From NCBI RefSeq assembly GCF_000403355.2, contig NZ_KE159646.1, forward strand, positions 1,640,258 to 1,704,257: DNA of 64,000 nt, written 5' to 3'. Every line of letters starts with the position of its first letter. Position 1 is the stretch's first letter. The DNA is from Adlercreutzia caecimuris B7 (GTDB lineage: Bacteria > Actinomycetota > Coriobacteriia > Coriobacteriales > Eggerthellaceae). Made by a program: the position numbers and the translations under genes. Below, piece after piece: positions 7,624 to 15,472 of the stretch. The notes below the pieces were generated by a model. That model saw nothing but the letters and a program-made list of their open reading frames with translations. It was not told the origin of the DNA and searched no databases.

Positions 7624-8493
7624 ATGGCACTGAAGATCAACACCTACCACGGCTCCCACAACAGGTCCAAGAGGGCGGGCGGCCTGAAGTCCATCGTCAA
7701 CTTCGTGGAGCACTACACCGGCGGCAAGGGGTCGGCCAAGAACAACTGCATATACTTCGCAGCGGCCGACCGTAGAGCCAGCGCCGACTTCTTCATCGAT
7801 AAAAACGGCGACATCTGGGAGTACAACAACGTCCTGGACGGCTACTGCACCTGGCACTGCGGCGACGGAGGCGGGAAGTACGGGATCACCAACACGAACT
7901 CCGTCGGCATCGAGGTCGTGTCGGACGGCGAGGACTTCACCGAGGCGCAGATCGAGTCCCTGGCCGCCCTCTACACCCACCTGTGCTCGGTGCTCGGCCG
8001 AAAGCTCAACGTGGTGCGCCACTACGACGCGAGCCGAAAGCAGTGCCCGGCACCCTACGTGGACTCGACGAAGTGGGCGGGGCTCAAGGCGAGGACCATG
8101 GGAGGGAAGGTGTCCGGCAAGCCCGCCGCCAGCAAGCCGACCACCGCATCCAAGCCGGCAACGGCGAAGCCGGCGGCCAAGGGCGACGCCTGGGTGCGCA
8201 ACCTCCAGACGGAGTGCAACAAGCAGGGCTACAGCAAGCAGAAGGTGGACGGCATCGCCGGCCCCAACACCCTCTCGGGCTGCCCAACGCTGCGCAAGGG
8301 GTCGAAGGGCAACATCACCAAGCTGATGCAGCAGCGCCTCATCTCCATCGGCTACTCGTGCGGCAAGTACGGGGCCGACGGCTCGTTCGGCTCCGGCACC
8401 CTCGCCGCCGTGAAGAAGTTCCAGAAGGCCAAGGGCCTGACGACGGACGGCATCGTGGGCCGGAACACCTGGCGCAAGCTGCTCGGCTTGTAG
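7624..8493 (+). CDS. Endolysin: N-acetylmuramoyl-L-alanine amidase with peptidoglycan-binding repeats
   Basis: 289 residues. Residues about 20-150 are an amidase_2/PGRP-type zinc amidase with ligands H30 (VEHYTGG), H133 (VRHYDAS) and C141. The catalytic domain is followed by an Ala/Lys/Pro/Thr linker (about 155-185) and two peptidoglycan-binding repeats: residues about 188-235, and about 240-289 with KKFQKAKGLTTDGIVG. The enzyme cleaves the amide bond between MurNAc and L-alanine at the end of the lytic cycle. There is no signal peptide, so export depends on the holin at 7018. It is the last gene of the prophage before the attachment region. Confidence 0.93.
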   Translation: MALKINTYHGSHNRSKRAGGLKSIVNFVEHYTGGKGSAKNNCIYFAAADRRASADFFIDKNGDIWEYNNVLDGYCTWHCGDGGGKYGITNTNSVGIEVVSDGEDFTEAQIESLAALYTHLCSVLGRKLNVVRHYDASRKQCPAPYVDSTKWAGLKARTMGGKVSGKPAASKPTTASKPATAKPAAKGDAWVRNLQTECNKQGYSKQKVDGIAGPNTLSGCPTLRKGSKGNITKLMQQRLISIGYSCGKYGADGSFGSGTLAAVKKFQKAKGLTTDGIVGRNTWRKLLGL

Positions 8494-8650
8494 ATCCGCC
8501 ACAGCGGCAGCACCTACGCAAAGAAGGCATGATCTGCGCCTGCCAAAATCTGCCATAGAAACAATTTGACTTTTTCGGCAGGCGCGCTTCACTGGGCATT
8601 CGTCTGCCAAAGTCTGCCAAAAATATAGCTAGAAATAGCGGATTATCAAA
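8494..8650. other. Prophage end region with repeated TCTGCCAAA motifs
   Basis: No gene. Two paired copies of a CTGCCA-containing motif (8540-8557 and 8603-8621) lie between the endolysin and the tRNA terminator. Repeats of this kind next to a tRNA 3' end can be arm-type integrase binding sites. The attachment role is inference because the other prophage end is not in view. Confidence 0.4.
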
Positions 8651-8683
8651 AAGAAAAACCCCATATGAACTGGGGTTTTTCTT
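8651..8683 (-). terminator. Terminator downstream of tRNA-Val
   Basis: A 13-bp perfect stem (AAGAAAAACCCCA / TGGGGTTTTTCTT) with a seven-base loop, A-rich on one side and T-rich on the other, so it can terminate both the tRNA on the minus strand and the prophage lysis genes on the plus strand. Confidence 0.85.
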
Positions 8684-8693
8684 GTTATGAGCA

Positions 8694-8768
8694 TGGTGGT
8701 CGCGGAGGGATTTGAACCCCCGACCTTGTGCTTGTAAGGCACCTGCGCTCCCGCTGCGCCACGCGACC
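8694..8768 (-). tRNA. tRNA-Val (anticodon TAC)
   Basis: Cloverleaf on the minus strand: seven-base acceptor GGTCGCG/CGCGACC, D arm GCGC...GCGC, anticodon loop CTTACAA (anticodon TAC, reads GUA), T arm GGGGG-TTCAAAT-CCCTC, discriminator A and encoded CCA. Its 3' end faces the prophage, the usual orientation for a tRNA used as attachment site. Confidence 0.92.
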
Positions 8769-8888
8769 CTTTGGTGCTGCGCGAGACACTCGCGCGAATG
8801 AATATTGTGCCACAAGTTCGCCGACGGGGCAAACATGCCGACGATAACCTCACGGGCGCCGGGCGCCCCGAGCCTTCCCGCGCGCTTT

Positions 8889-8987
8889 TCAGCCAGCGGA
8901 TCCGCAGGTCAGCACCACGACCAGTAGCGCCCCTATCACACTGGCAATCGGATGCTCCACGATGAGACCGTCCCATATCTGCTTCAT
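8889..8987 (-). CDS. Putative small single-span membrane protein
   Basis: ATG at 8987 with AAAGGAG about ten bases upstream; 32 residues, MKQIWDGLIVEHPIASVIGA followed by a strongly hydrophobic stretch ending CGSAG. A longer frame exists upstream but has no ribosome-binding site and is low-complexity. A single transmembrane helix is predicted by eye. It could be a membrane peptide or a type I toxin-like peptide; function unknown. Confidence 0.4.
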   Translation of the reverse strand: MKQIWDGLIVEHPIASVIGALLVVVLTCGSAG

Positions 8988-9172
8988 GGTGCCCACACTC
9001 CTTTCGCGACAAGCTCCATTGTACCCCACCGAGCAGAGCGGCCCCGCCCTGGTTTCGCATCGGCAAGCGCGGCCGACCTTTGGAACCGCCGCGCCGACCC
9101 CCCCCCCGCCGTCCCCGGCCTCTTTCGACCAGTGCAATTTCATGCAAGAAGCACCCGTGCAGAAGGATTACC

Positions 9173-9997
9173 ATGGCATCCATCATGGAGCAAGATGTCA
9201 GACACGCACGGGAATCGGTACGACGCGCCCTCGGCGGCGCGCTGGAATTTCGCCGCTTTGCCGGCCTCGACCGACCCTTCGCGGCCCATGCCCACGATTA
9301 CCCGGTCATCGGCCTGGCGCGCGAGGGCTGCCGCCTCATGGAGTGCAACCGGCGCGCCTACCGCCTGGAGGCAGGCCAGCTGCTCGCGCTGAACGCCGGG
9401 GACGCCCACGGCTGTATCCAGAAGGGCCCCGTGCCGCTCGTCTACGACAGCGTGGCCCTTCTGGGTTTTCCCGACTGCCCTCCCCTCGAGGGCCCCATCG
9501 TGGAGAGCGCCGAGGCCTCAGCCTATATGAACGACATCGCCGCGCTCATGGATGCGACCCCTCTTGACGAGGGAGCCATAGAGGAGACGCTCTACCTGCT
9601 CATCGACCACCTCTGCGCCCCTGCGGATCTCAAGCCCCGCGACGAGGCCGCGCATGCCATGGCCGCCTATCTGCGCGACCATGTGGGCCAGACCGTGCGC
9701 CTGGACGCCCTGGCGGAGGCCGCAGGGCTGGACAAGTACCGCGCCCTGCGAACCTTCACCGCCGCTTTCGGCCTCACGCCCATGCGCTACCTGGCCTCGC
9801 TGCGCGTGGAACAGGCCCGGGAGCTGCTCGCCCGCGGAGCCAGCTGCGCCGACGCGGCCTTCCAGGCCGGCTTTTCCGATCAGGCGCACCTCACGCGCGC
9901 CTTCAAGGAGCGCCTCGGCGTCACCCCCGGCTTCTATCAGCGTGCGGTCACCGGGAAGAGCAGCCCCATCGCAAGCCGACAGAAGGCGCACCTATGA
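9173..9997 (+). CDS. AraC-family transcriptional regulator
   Basis: ATG at 9173 with GAAGGA five bases upstream; 274 residues. An N-terminal cupin-like sensory domain (about residues 15-115, with HAHDYPVIGLAREG) is followed by a C-terminal pair of helix-turn-helix units (about residues 165-265), including LDALAEAAGLDKYRALRTF and ARGASCADAAFQAGFSDQAH. Its stop overlaps the start of the DMT transporter (ATGA at 9994), so the two form an operon, and the transporter is probably both its target and its partner. The inducer is unknown; many regulators paired with EamA exporters sense an amino acid or metabolite. Confidence 0.88.
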   Translation: MASIMEQDVRHARESVRRALGGALEFRRFAGLDRPFAAHAHDYPVIGLAREGCRLMECNRRAYRLEAGQLLALNAGDAHGCIQKGPVPLVYDSVALLGFPDCPPLEGPIVESAEASAYMNDIAALMDATPLDEGAIEETLYLLIDHLCAPADLKPRDEAAHAMAAYLRDHVGQTVRLDALAEAAGLDKYRALRTFTAAFGLTPMRYLASLRVEQARELLARGASCADAAFQAGFSDQAHLTRAFKERLGVTPGFYQRAVTGKSSPIASRQKAHL

Positions 9998-10929
9998 AAG
10001 CCCATCTGCTCGCCCTGTTCACCATTCTCGTGTGGAGCACCACCTTCGTCGCCACCAAGGTGCTGATCGCCGCCGGCCTCACGCCGCTGTGGATTCTCGT
10101 CATCCGCTTCACCCTGGGCTTTCTCGCCCTGTGCTGCCTGCGTCCCCGCCGTCTGCCCCTGGCCGACCGCTGCCACGAGCGCCTGTTCGCCGCTGCGGGC
10201 CTGGCGGGTGTGACCTGCTACTTCCTGCTCGAGAACATCGCCCTCACCTTCACGAGCGCCACCGCCGTGGGCGCCATCGCGGCCACGGCTCCCCTGTTCT
10301 GCGCCCTCATCATGCTCGCCCGGGGCTCGCGCCCCGCCGCCCCGGCGCCCTTCGCTCTCGGGTTCGCCCTGGCCATGGCCGGCATCGTGCTCGTCGGCAG
10401 CGCCAGCGGCAAGGCGATCCTCGCCGGCAGCGCCGAGGCCAACTTCATCGGCTGCGGGCTCTCCTTTGCCGCGGCAGTCGTGTGGGCGATCTATTCCACC
10501 ATCGTGGGGCGCATCGCCGAGGCCGGCTACGAGACCCTGGCCGCCACCAAGCGCATCTTCGGCTGGGGCCTGCTGTTCATGGCGCCCGCGCTCCTCGTCG
10601 CCGGGCCCGCGCCCCTGGCCGCCCTGGCCGAGCCCGTCGTGACGGGAAACCTGCTGTTCCTCGGTCTCGGTGCCTCGGCCGCCTGCTTCGTCACCTGGAA
10701 CTTCGCCGTGAAGCATTTGGGAGCCGTCGTCACGAGCACCTACATCTATCTCGTGCCAGCACTGACGGGCACCGCCTCCGTCATCGTGCTGGGCGAGCCG
10801 CTCACTGCGCCCATCGTCGGGGGTCTTGGGCTCACCATCGCGGGCCTTGCGCTCTCGAACCGGTCCCACGAGAAAAAGCGGGTCCCGAAGGACCCGCCTT
10901 CCGAACAAACCTGTATAACCGAGACTTAG
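9994..10929 (+). CDS. DMT-superfamily (EamA) exporter
   Basis: 311 residues with ten hydrophobic segments in two EamA halves (about residues 1-135 and 145-290). It starts MKAHLLALFTILVWSTTFVA, typical of the family, and includes the conserved second-half end GEPLTAPIVGG. It acts in the cytoplasmic membrane as a drug/metabolite exporter; substrate unknown. It is translationally coupled to the AraC regulator upstream. The last 17 codons contain a hairpin that acts as a terminator for minus-strand transcription. Confidence 0.88.
   Translation: MKAHLLALFTILVWSTTFVATKVLIAAGLTPLWILVIRFTLGFLALCCLRPRRLPLADRCHERLFAAAGLAGVTCYFLLENIALTFTSATAVGAIAATAPLFCALIMLARGSRPAAPAPFALGFALAMAGIVLVGSASGKAILAGSAEANFIGCGLSFAAAVVWAIYSTIVGRIAEAGYETLAATKRIFGWGLLFMAPALLVAGPAPLAALAEPVVTGNLLFLGLGASAACFVTWNFAVKHLGAVVTSTYIYLVPALTGTASVIVLGEPLTAPIVGGLGLTIAGLALSNRSHEKKRVPKDPPSEQTCITET
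10878..10897 (-). terminator. Minus-strand terminator inside the 3' end of the EamA gene
   Basis: An eight-base perfect stem GCGGGTCC/GGACCCGC with a CGAA loop; on the minus strand it is followed by TTTTTCTC. On the plus strand there is no T run, so it points at transcripts coming from the right. Confidence 0.6.
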
Positions 10930-11345
10930 CCTTCCGTCACCGGATCGCTCGGTGCCTCCTCCACCGCCGCATCGGCAGGGAATCCGCAGGCGACCTTTCA
11001 AGTCATCTCGTTCCAGCCGTTTCTACACTGATCGTTTTTTGTTTCCGAAGAGCCGTTTTCTGTGCAGTAAACGCCGCGAGATAGATATCCTGGCTGAAGC
11101 TCTCTGCCATGTCGCCCTACCGGACAATTCTGACCTGGAAAAACTCAGAAGCCTTCAACAAGAGCTTTGCCTCTTCGGCGTTTCCCAGCCCGACGATGTC
11201 TATCTCGCGGCGTTTACTGCACAAGATTCCGCTTTTCAGATACAAAGGGGCTCCGAGCGCGACTGCACGATCGCCCATCGAAGGCCCCCGATCAGCTCCG
11301 CAACCCGTAGTACAATGGCGGCACCTCCCCAACGAAAGGATGCCC
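10930..11345. other. Intergenic region with a long inverted repeat
   Basis: No convincing gene. The stretch contains the 25-bp inverted repeat described separately (11061-11223) and, close to the downstream gene, an AT-containing segment GTAGTACAATGG that could serve as a -10 element. Confidence 0.5.
11061..11223. repeat. 25-bp perfect inverted repeat enclosing about 113 bp
   Basis: The left arm 11061-11085 (starts TGTGCAGTAAACGCC) is exactly complementary to the right arm 11199-11223 (ends GGCGTTTACTGCACA); with one mismatch the arms extend inward by four bases. The enclosed 113 bp carry no obvious gene and no transposase. A shorter internal inverted pair AAGCTCT/AGAGCTT is also present. 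Confidence 0.85.
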
Positions 11346-12041
11346 ATGGCCACGCTTCCCGATACCGTGCAGACCGCCTTCGACCGCGCTGCAGCCCAGC
11401 GCGCGCTCGTGCTGCCGACCATTCCCGAAGAGCTGCGCGCCCTGGAGGCCGACGAGCTGCTCGACGGCGCGACCGAGCCCCTCGAGGCCATCGACGCCCG
11501 CGACCTCATCATCGCCGACGGCAACTTCTCGGAACTGGAGGCGAGCCACGCCCGCTTCACCAACTGCTTCCTATCCTGCTGCGACTTCTCCGGCGCGCTT
11601 TTCACCGATACGGTATTCGAGGAATGCGACTTCGCCAACACCTACTTTGACAGCGCCGGATTCACCCGCTGCACCTTCAAGAACTGCAAGCTTACCGGCG
11701 CGTCGTTCATGGAGGCGAACCTGGAGCAGGTGGCTTTCACCGACTGCACGCTGGCCTATAGCGCCCAGAACCGCTGCCGCTGGTGGGGTATGGAGGCCAC
11801 CCGTTGCGACTTCTCCGGCGCCGACATGACCGAGATGGAGCTGCACTATGTGCTGCTCGACGACGACCGCTTCATCGGCACGAGCTTCTTCCGCACGCCA
11901 CTGCTCGGCATCGACTTCACCACCTGCCAGCTGGAAGGCGTGGCGCTGTCGGACACCATGGCGGAAATCTACGGCACGAAAATGAACGTGTATCAGGCCG
12001 CCGCCCTCGCCCGGCGCTTGGGAGTGATCGTCGCGGAATAG
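11346..12041 (+). CDS. Pentapeptide-repeat protein
   Basis: 231 residues. The ATG at 11346 is preferred because GAAAGG lies six bases upstream, whereas the ATG at 11340 touches it. From residue 60 to 210 the chain has repeating A(D/N)LXX-like five-residue units with recurrent F, C, D and L (for example SFMEANLEQVAFTDCTL), which build a right-handed quadrilateral beta-helix. Some pentapeptide proteins protect DNA gyrase (Qnr-like) and many have no known role. No neighbour points to a function. The inverted repeat upstream may be part of its control region. Confidence 0.85.
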   Translation: MATLPDTVQTAFDRAAAQRALVLPTIPEELRALEADELLDGATEPLEAIDARDLIIADGNFSELEASHARFTNCFLSCCDFSGALFTDTVFEECDFANTYFDSAGFTRCTFKNCKLTGASFMEANLEQVAFTDCTLAYSAQNRCRWWGMEATRCDFSGADMTEMELHYVLLDDDRFIGTSFFRTPLLGIDFTTCQLEGVALSDTMAEIYGTKMNVYQAAALARRLGVIVAE

Positions 12042-12245
12042 AAAAGGGCGCCGCCGTCCCGATCCGACAACGGCACCCCATGGCAAACCCCAGCGATACC
12101 CCCCCAAACCCGCAATTCCAAAAGCCTGCGCGGCGCCGCGGGCGACCGCCCAATCGAACATGCCGAGCTCCGCATACGCGCAAATGGGAAGCGGCCAGCT
12201 GAAGCGACCGTCCTTCTGCGGCCGCCGCGATGCGACGCGGGCCCT

Positions 12246-13232
12246 CTAAGCGGCCATGCGGTCTTCGCGCACCCGGCGCACGAAGAGGCGCGGACGTACC
12301 ACGCGGCGCGGCAGACGCGTCGGCACCGGAGCTGCCTCGTGGGCCGGTGCGTCTGCACGGCCGTCCACGTAGGTGGCGGCCACCACCGTGCCCACGATGA
12401 GCATCGCGCCCGCCAGGCCCATCGGCGAGAGGATCTCGCCCAAGAACAGATAGGCGAACAGTGCCGTGAACACCGGCTCGCCCGTCAGCAGCAGCGACAC
12501 CGTGGTGGAGGAAAGCCTATCGAGCGCCAGGCTCTGCAGGAAGAACGCCAGGCAGGTGGAGAACAGGGCGAGAAACGCGATGATGCCCCAGGCCACCGGA
12601 CGCACCGCCGCCACGTTCAGCGCCGGCTCCCACAGAAGCGCGCAACCCAGACACAGCGCGAAAGCCACCGCTATCTGCGTACCAGCCACGGTGACGGCGT
12701 CCAGCTCGACCAGCGCCTGCTTGCCGAACACGAGCGCCCCGGCCAGCGCCACCGACGAGGCCAGCGCGAACAGCTCGCCCGCGCCGACAGCCAAGCTGCC
12801 GCCCTGGCTGCACAGCAGGTAGAGCCCCGCGGCCACGCCCACTTGGAAGGGAATGATGGCTTTCGGGTAGCGTCCGCGCTCCGCCAGCGTAGAGAGGATG
12901 GGTGCGAACACCACCGGCAGCGCCACGAGGAAGCCCACGTTGGTAGCCGTGGTCAGGTCGAGGGCCACGTTGCAGCACAGATACGACACCGCCATGCACA
13001 GCGCCTGGGGCAGCCAGGTGCGCACACGCACCCCGTGCAGGCGCCGTGCCATGCGACGGCCGAAGAAGAGGGCGAACACCGCAGTGGCGAGCCCGAAGCG
13101 CACGGCCAAACACCACAAAGGCGTGATGGACTCGTAGGCGAACTTCGTCACGGCGCTTCCCGATCCGAAGATGACCACCTCGATGAGCACGAAGGCCACG
13201 AACGGCCACCGCGCCTGCTTCCACTGGCTCAT
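12246..13232 (-). CDS. DMT-superfamily (EamA) transporter
   Basis: ATG at 13232 with GAGGAGGCATC upstream; 328 residues. Ten membrane segments in two EamA repeats, with the usual GSAVTKFAYESITPLWCLAVR opening and GEPVFTALFAYLFLGEIL near residue 255. The C-terminal 45 residues are a cytoplasmic Arg/Pro/Ala-rich tail that is longer than usual. It is divergent from a LysR regulator at 13452, which probably controls it. Substrate unknown. Confidence 0.88.
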   Translation of the reverse strand: MSQWKQARWPFVAFVLIEVVIFGSGSAVTKFAYESITPLWCLAVRFGLATAVFALFFGRRMARRLHGVRVRTWLPQALCMAVSYLCCNVALDLTTATNVGFLVALPVVFAPILSTLAERGRYPKAIIPFQVGVAAGLYLLCSQGGSLAVGAGELFALASSVALAGALVFGKQALVELDAVTVAGTQIAVAFALCLGCALLWEPALNVAAVRPVAWGIIAFLALFSTCLAFFLQSLALDRLSSTTVSLLLTGEPVFTALFAYLFLGEILSPMGLAGAMLIVGTVVAATYVDGRADAPAHEAAPVPTRLPRRVVRPRLFVRRVREDRMAA

Positions 13233-13389
13233 GATGCCTCCTCTCGCTTCCCGTGGTGCGCAGCCGGGGCTCCGGCCGCGCACCCTCCTCAAAGCGCACA
13301 ATACCAAGCCCCCGCAGGGGCGCCTTTTCTTTGAATTTGGAGCGATTGACATACTAAGTTCCGCCTTAATGAAAGTAAAACGGGACTTC

Positions 13390-13419
13390 TTGTAAAACTT
13401 TTAAAGAAAGTCTTATACT
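13390..13419 (+). promoter_or_regulatory. Promoter of the LysR gene
   Basis: TTGTAA at 13390-13395 and TATACT at 13414-13419, spacer 18; it lies about 30 bp upstream of the GTG start and inside the divergent LysR/EamA intergenic region, where a LysR operator is expected. Confidence 0.6.
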
Positions 13420-13451
13420 TGTGCACGTGCACGACGAAAGGGGGCCGTCCC

Positions 13452-14339
13452 GTGTCCAATCAGAAATACGATGCGTTCATTACCGTGGCGCGCCGGGGAA
13501 GTTTCAAGGCGGCAGCCGAGGAATTGGGCTATACCCAGGCCGGTATCAGCTATTTGGTGAACGCACTGGAAAAGGAGCTGAACCTCACGCTGTTCGTGCG
13601 CGAGTACGGCGGGGTGCACCTCACGACCGAGGGGCGCGAGGTGCTCGGCCTTGTGCAGACGATCAACGCCGATGAGCACGCGCTCGCCACCCGCGTGCGC
13701 GAGCTGAACGACCGGGAAGGGGGCCTCGTGCGCGTCGGCTCGTTCACGAGCGTAGCCATCGAGTGGTTCCCCGGCATTGCCAAGGCGTTTCTCGCCCAGT
13801 ATCCGAAGATCGACCTGAAGCTTCTGTGCATCGACGACGAGCAGGAGCTCGTGGAAGCAGCCTGGGAGGGCCGGGCCGACTGCGCGTTTTCCATCGCCCC
13901 CGAGCGGCGCGACCTGGACGCAGCGCCCCTGCACACCGACCCGCTCCTCGTAGTGCTGCCGCCCGACCATCCGCTGGCAAAAGCCGAAGTCTTCCCCACC
14001 GAAGCTTTGGCAAGCGAGCCCTACATCCAGCTCCAGGGCAACGCGCGCCCCTCGGAGATGGAGGCGCTCTTCGAGGCCAACGGGGTGGAGCCCAACGTGC
14101 GCTTCACCGTGGACTCCGATTACGCGGTGATGTCCATGGTGAGCGCGGGGCTGGGCTTTTCCGTCCTGCCGAGCCTCATCTTGAGCCGCCCCTTGTTCCC
14201 CTTGGCCGTGCTGCCGGCCGAGCGCGAGTGCGCCCGCAACATCTCGCTGGCCGTCCGCTCGCGAAGCACTGCCTCGGCCGCCACCCGCGCCTTCGTGGAA
14301 GTGGCCCGCGCCTGGGTGGCCGAGCGCTACGGCGCCTAA
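13452..14339 (+). CDS. LysR-family transcriptional regulator
   Basis: GTG at 13452 with AAAGGGGG upstream; the longer frame from 13419 begins inside the promoter. The product is 295 residues with an N-terminal winged helix (residues about 1-62; FKAAAEELGYTQAGISYLVN) and a periplasmic-binding-like effector domain (about 85-290). Divergent from the DMT exporter at 12246-13232, a typical LysR arrangement, so it probably activates that exporter in response to its substrate. Confidence 0.9.
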   Translation: MSNQKYDAFITVARRGSFKAAAEELGYTQAGISYLVNALEKELNLTLFVREYGGVHLTTEGREVLGLVQTINADEHALATRVRELNDREGGLVRVGSFTSVAIEWFPGIAKAFLAQYPKIDLKLLCIDDEQELVEAAWEGRADCAFSIAPERRDLDAAPLHTDPLLVVLPPDHPLAKAEVFPTEALASEPYIQLQGNARPSEMEALFEANGVEPNVRFTVDSDYAVMSMVSAGLGFSVLPSLILSRPLFPLAVLPAERECARNISLAVRSRSTASAATRAFVEVARAWVAERYGA

Positions 14340-14493
14340 GGAGCGCACCGATCGCAGCAGCATGCTGCCCCACGCGCCCGGCCCCCCCTGCGCACGCCCG
14401 GCGCCCGTGCACGCTCGCCGGCGCTCTCGCACGCCCGGCCCCCTGCGCGCTGCCGGCGCCGCATGCGCCGCGCCGGCAGTGCGCAGGTCTCGA

Positions 14494-14784
14494 CTAGATT
14501 TCGACGATCATCACCTTCATGTTGGCGTTGCGGAAGATGGGGCGAATGTAGTCCGGGTCGTTCAGCTCGGGCAGCACCTGCTGCAGGGCAAGGTAGATAT
14601 CGGCCGAGGGGGCACGGCTCGCATCCTCGAGCGCATAGATGGTGCGCTCCGAGATCTTCATGCCCGTGCGCTCCTCCACCGCCTCCACCAACCGCTTGCC
14701 CCGGCTATACCCGTTGGCAAGGCGAGCCGCCTTCAGAATCGTGCCGTAGGCCTCCCAGTCGATGACGCTATTCGTTTTTGCCAC
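14494..14784 (-). CDS. Small XRE-like helix-turn-helix regulator
   Basis: GTG at 14784 is chosen because GGAGGAG lies five bases upstream; the longer TTG reading begins before that ribosome-binding site. The product is 96 residues, with a Cro/CI-type helix-turn-helix at about residues 15-70 (ILKAARLANGYSRGKRLVEA, ISERTIYALEDASRAPSADI). Expressed alone and divergent from the GntR operon. Its target is unknown; the intergenic region shared with that operon is a possibility. Confidence 0.72.
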   Translation of the reverse strand: MAKTNSVIDWEAYGTILKAARLANGYSRGKRLVEAVEERTGMKISERTIYALEDASRAPSADIYLALQQVLPELNDPDYIRPIFRNANMKVMIVEI

Positions 14785-14881
14785 GGATGCTCCTCCGCTC
14801 AAATAGATGATTGTTGTTACCCAGTGTAGCTCTTCTTGAATTATCGTACAAGAATAGTTTCGGCGAGTTTCGCCAATCCCC

Positions 14882-14932
14882 TTGACGAGTGTATATAGGT
14901 GTGTATATACTGTGCTTATAGGGTATATACAC
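14882..14932 (+). promoter_or_regulatory. Promoter and operator of the GntR-ABC operon
   Basis: TTGACG at 14882-14887, 18-base spacer, TATACT at 14906-14911. An inverted repeat GTGTATATAC (14901-14910) / GTATATACAC (14923-14932) covers the -10 element and the likely start of transcription, the expected place for a YtrA-type GntR repressor. A further half site GTGTATATA lies at 14889-14897. Confidence 0.7.
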
Positions 14933-15060
14933 TATTCACGCTTTCCGCGATGACGGGACGCCGGCACGGGAAAGCCGAACAGGGAAACGCCCCTTCCCGC
15001 CTCAGGCAACCAGCGCAGTTTGCCGATGCGGAAAAGGGCACGACCTGGGAAAGAGGACCT

Positions 15061-15435
15061 TTGGACATCATCATAGCGAACGGAAGCAGCGAGCCCATCT
15101 ACGAGCAGATCGCCCGCCAGATCAAGGGGGCCATCATGGCCGGTGAGCTGGCCGAAGGCGACCCGCTGCCCTCCATCCGCGCCCTGGCCAACGATTTGCG
15201 CATCAGCGTCATCACCACCAAGCGGGCCTACGCGGAACTGGAGGAAGCCGGCTTCATCGACACGGTGCAGGGCAAGGGCTCTTTCGTTGCCGGCGGCAAC
15301 CTGGAGCTTTTGCGCGAGGAGCGCCTCCGCCAAGTGGAGACCCACCTCACCCGCGCCGCGACCGAGGCGGCTGCGGCGGGCATCGGCCCTGCCGATTTGC
15401 ACGCCATGCTGGACTTGCTGTTGGAGGAAGACTGA
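15061..15435 (+). CDS. GntR-family regulator, YtrA subfamily
   Basis: TTG at 15061 preceded by AAGAGGACC; the longer frame from 14899 starts inside the operator. The product is 124 residues. The winged helix spans residues about 8-75 (PIYEQIARQIKGAIMAGELA, LPSIRALANDLRISVITTKR), with a short C-terminal helical tail of the YtrA kind and no large effector domain. It is the first gene of an operon with an ABC ATPase and a permease, the standard context for YtrA proteins, which repress their own transporter operon and often respond to cell-wall antibiotics. Confidence 0.85.
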   Translation: MDIIIANGSSEPIYEQIARQIKGAIMAGELAEGDPLPSIRALANDLRISVITTKRAYAELEEAGFIDTVQGKGSFVAGGNLELLREERLRQVETHLTRAATEAAAAGIGPADLHAMLDLLLEED

Positions 15436-15472
15436 CCCGCGGGCCGCAAGCGGCCCCGAACGAGGAGACATC

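Larger units (their letters stand above)
1..8693. mobile_element. Right end of a prophage (tail, tail-fibre switch, lysis)
   Basis: Contiguous tail, tail-fibre, recombinase, holin and endolysin genes run up to a terminator and the 3' end of a tRNA-Val gene, after which ordinary chromosomal regulators begin. The left part of the prophage lies outside the window. Gene order (tail, fibre, lysis, attachment site) is typical of the right end of a temperate siphophage prophage, whose integrase usually lies at the other end. The exact right boundary is inferred from the change of gene content and was not proved by finding the matching attachment repeat. Confidence 0.85.

Noticed and set aside
11109-11345. 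N-terminal extension of the pentapeptide-repeat protein
   Set aside because: The extra 79 codons start inside the inverted repeat and lack a ribosome-binding site; the ATG at 11346 has one.
14340-14493. GC-rich near-repeats (CGCCCGGCCCCC) after the LysR gene
   Set aside because: Probably compositional; no stable repeat unit and no coding frame of interest.
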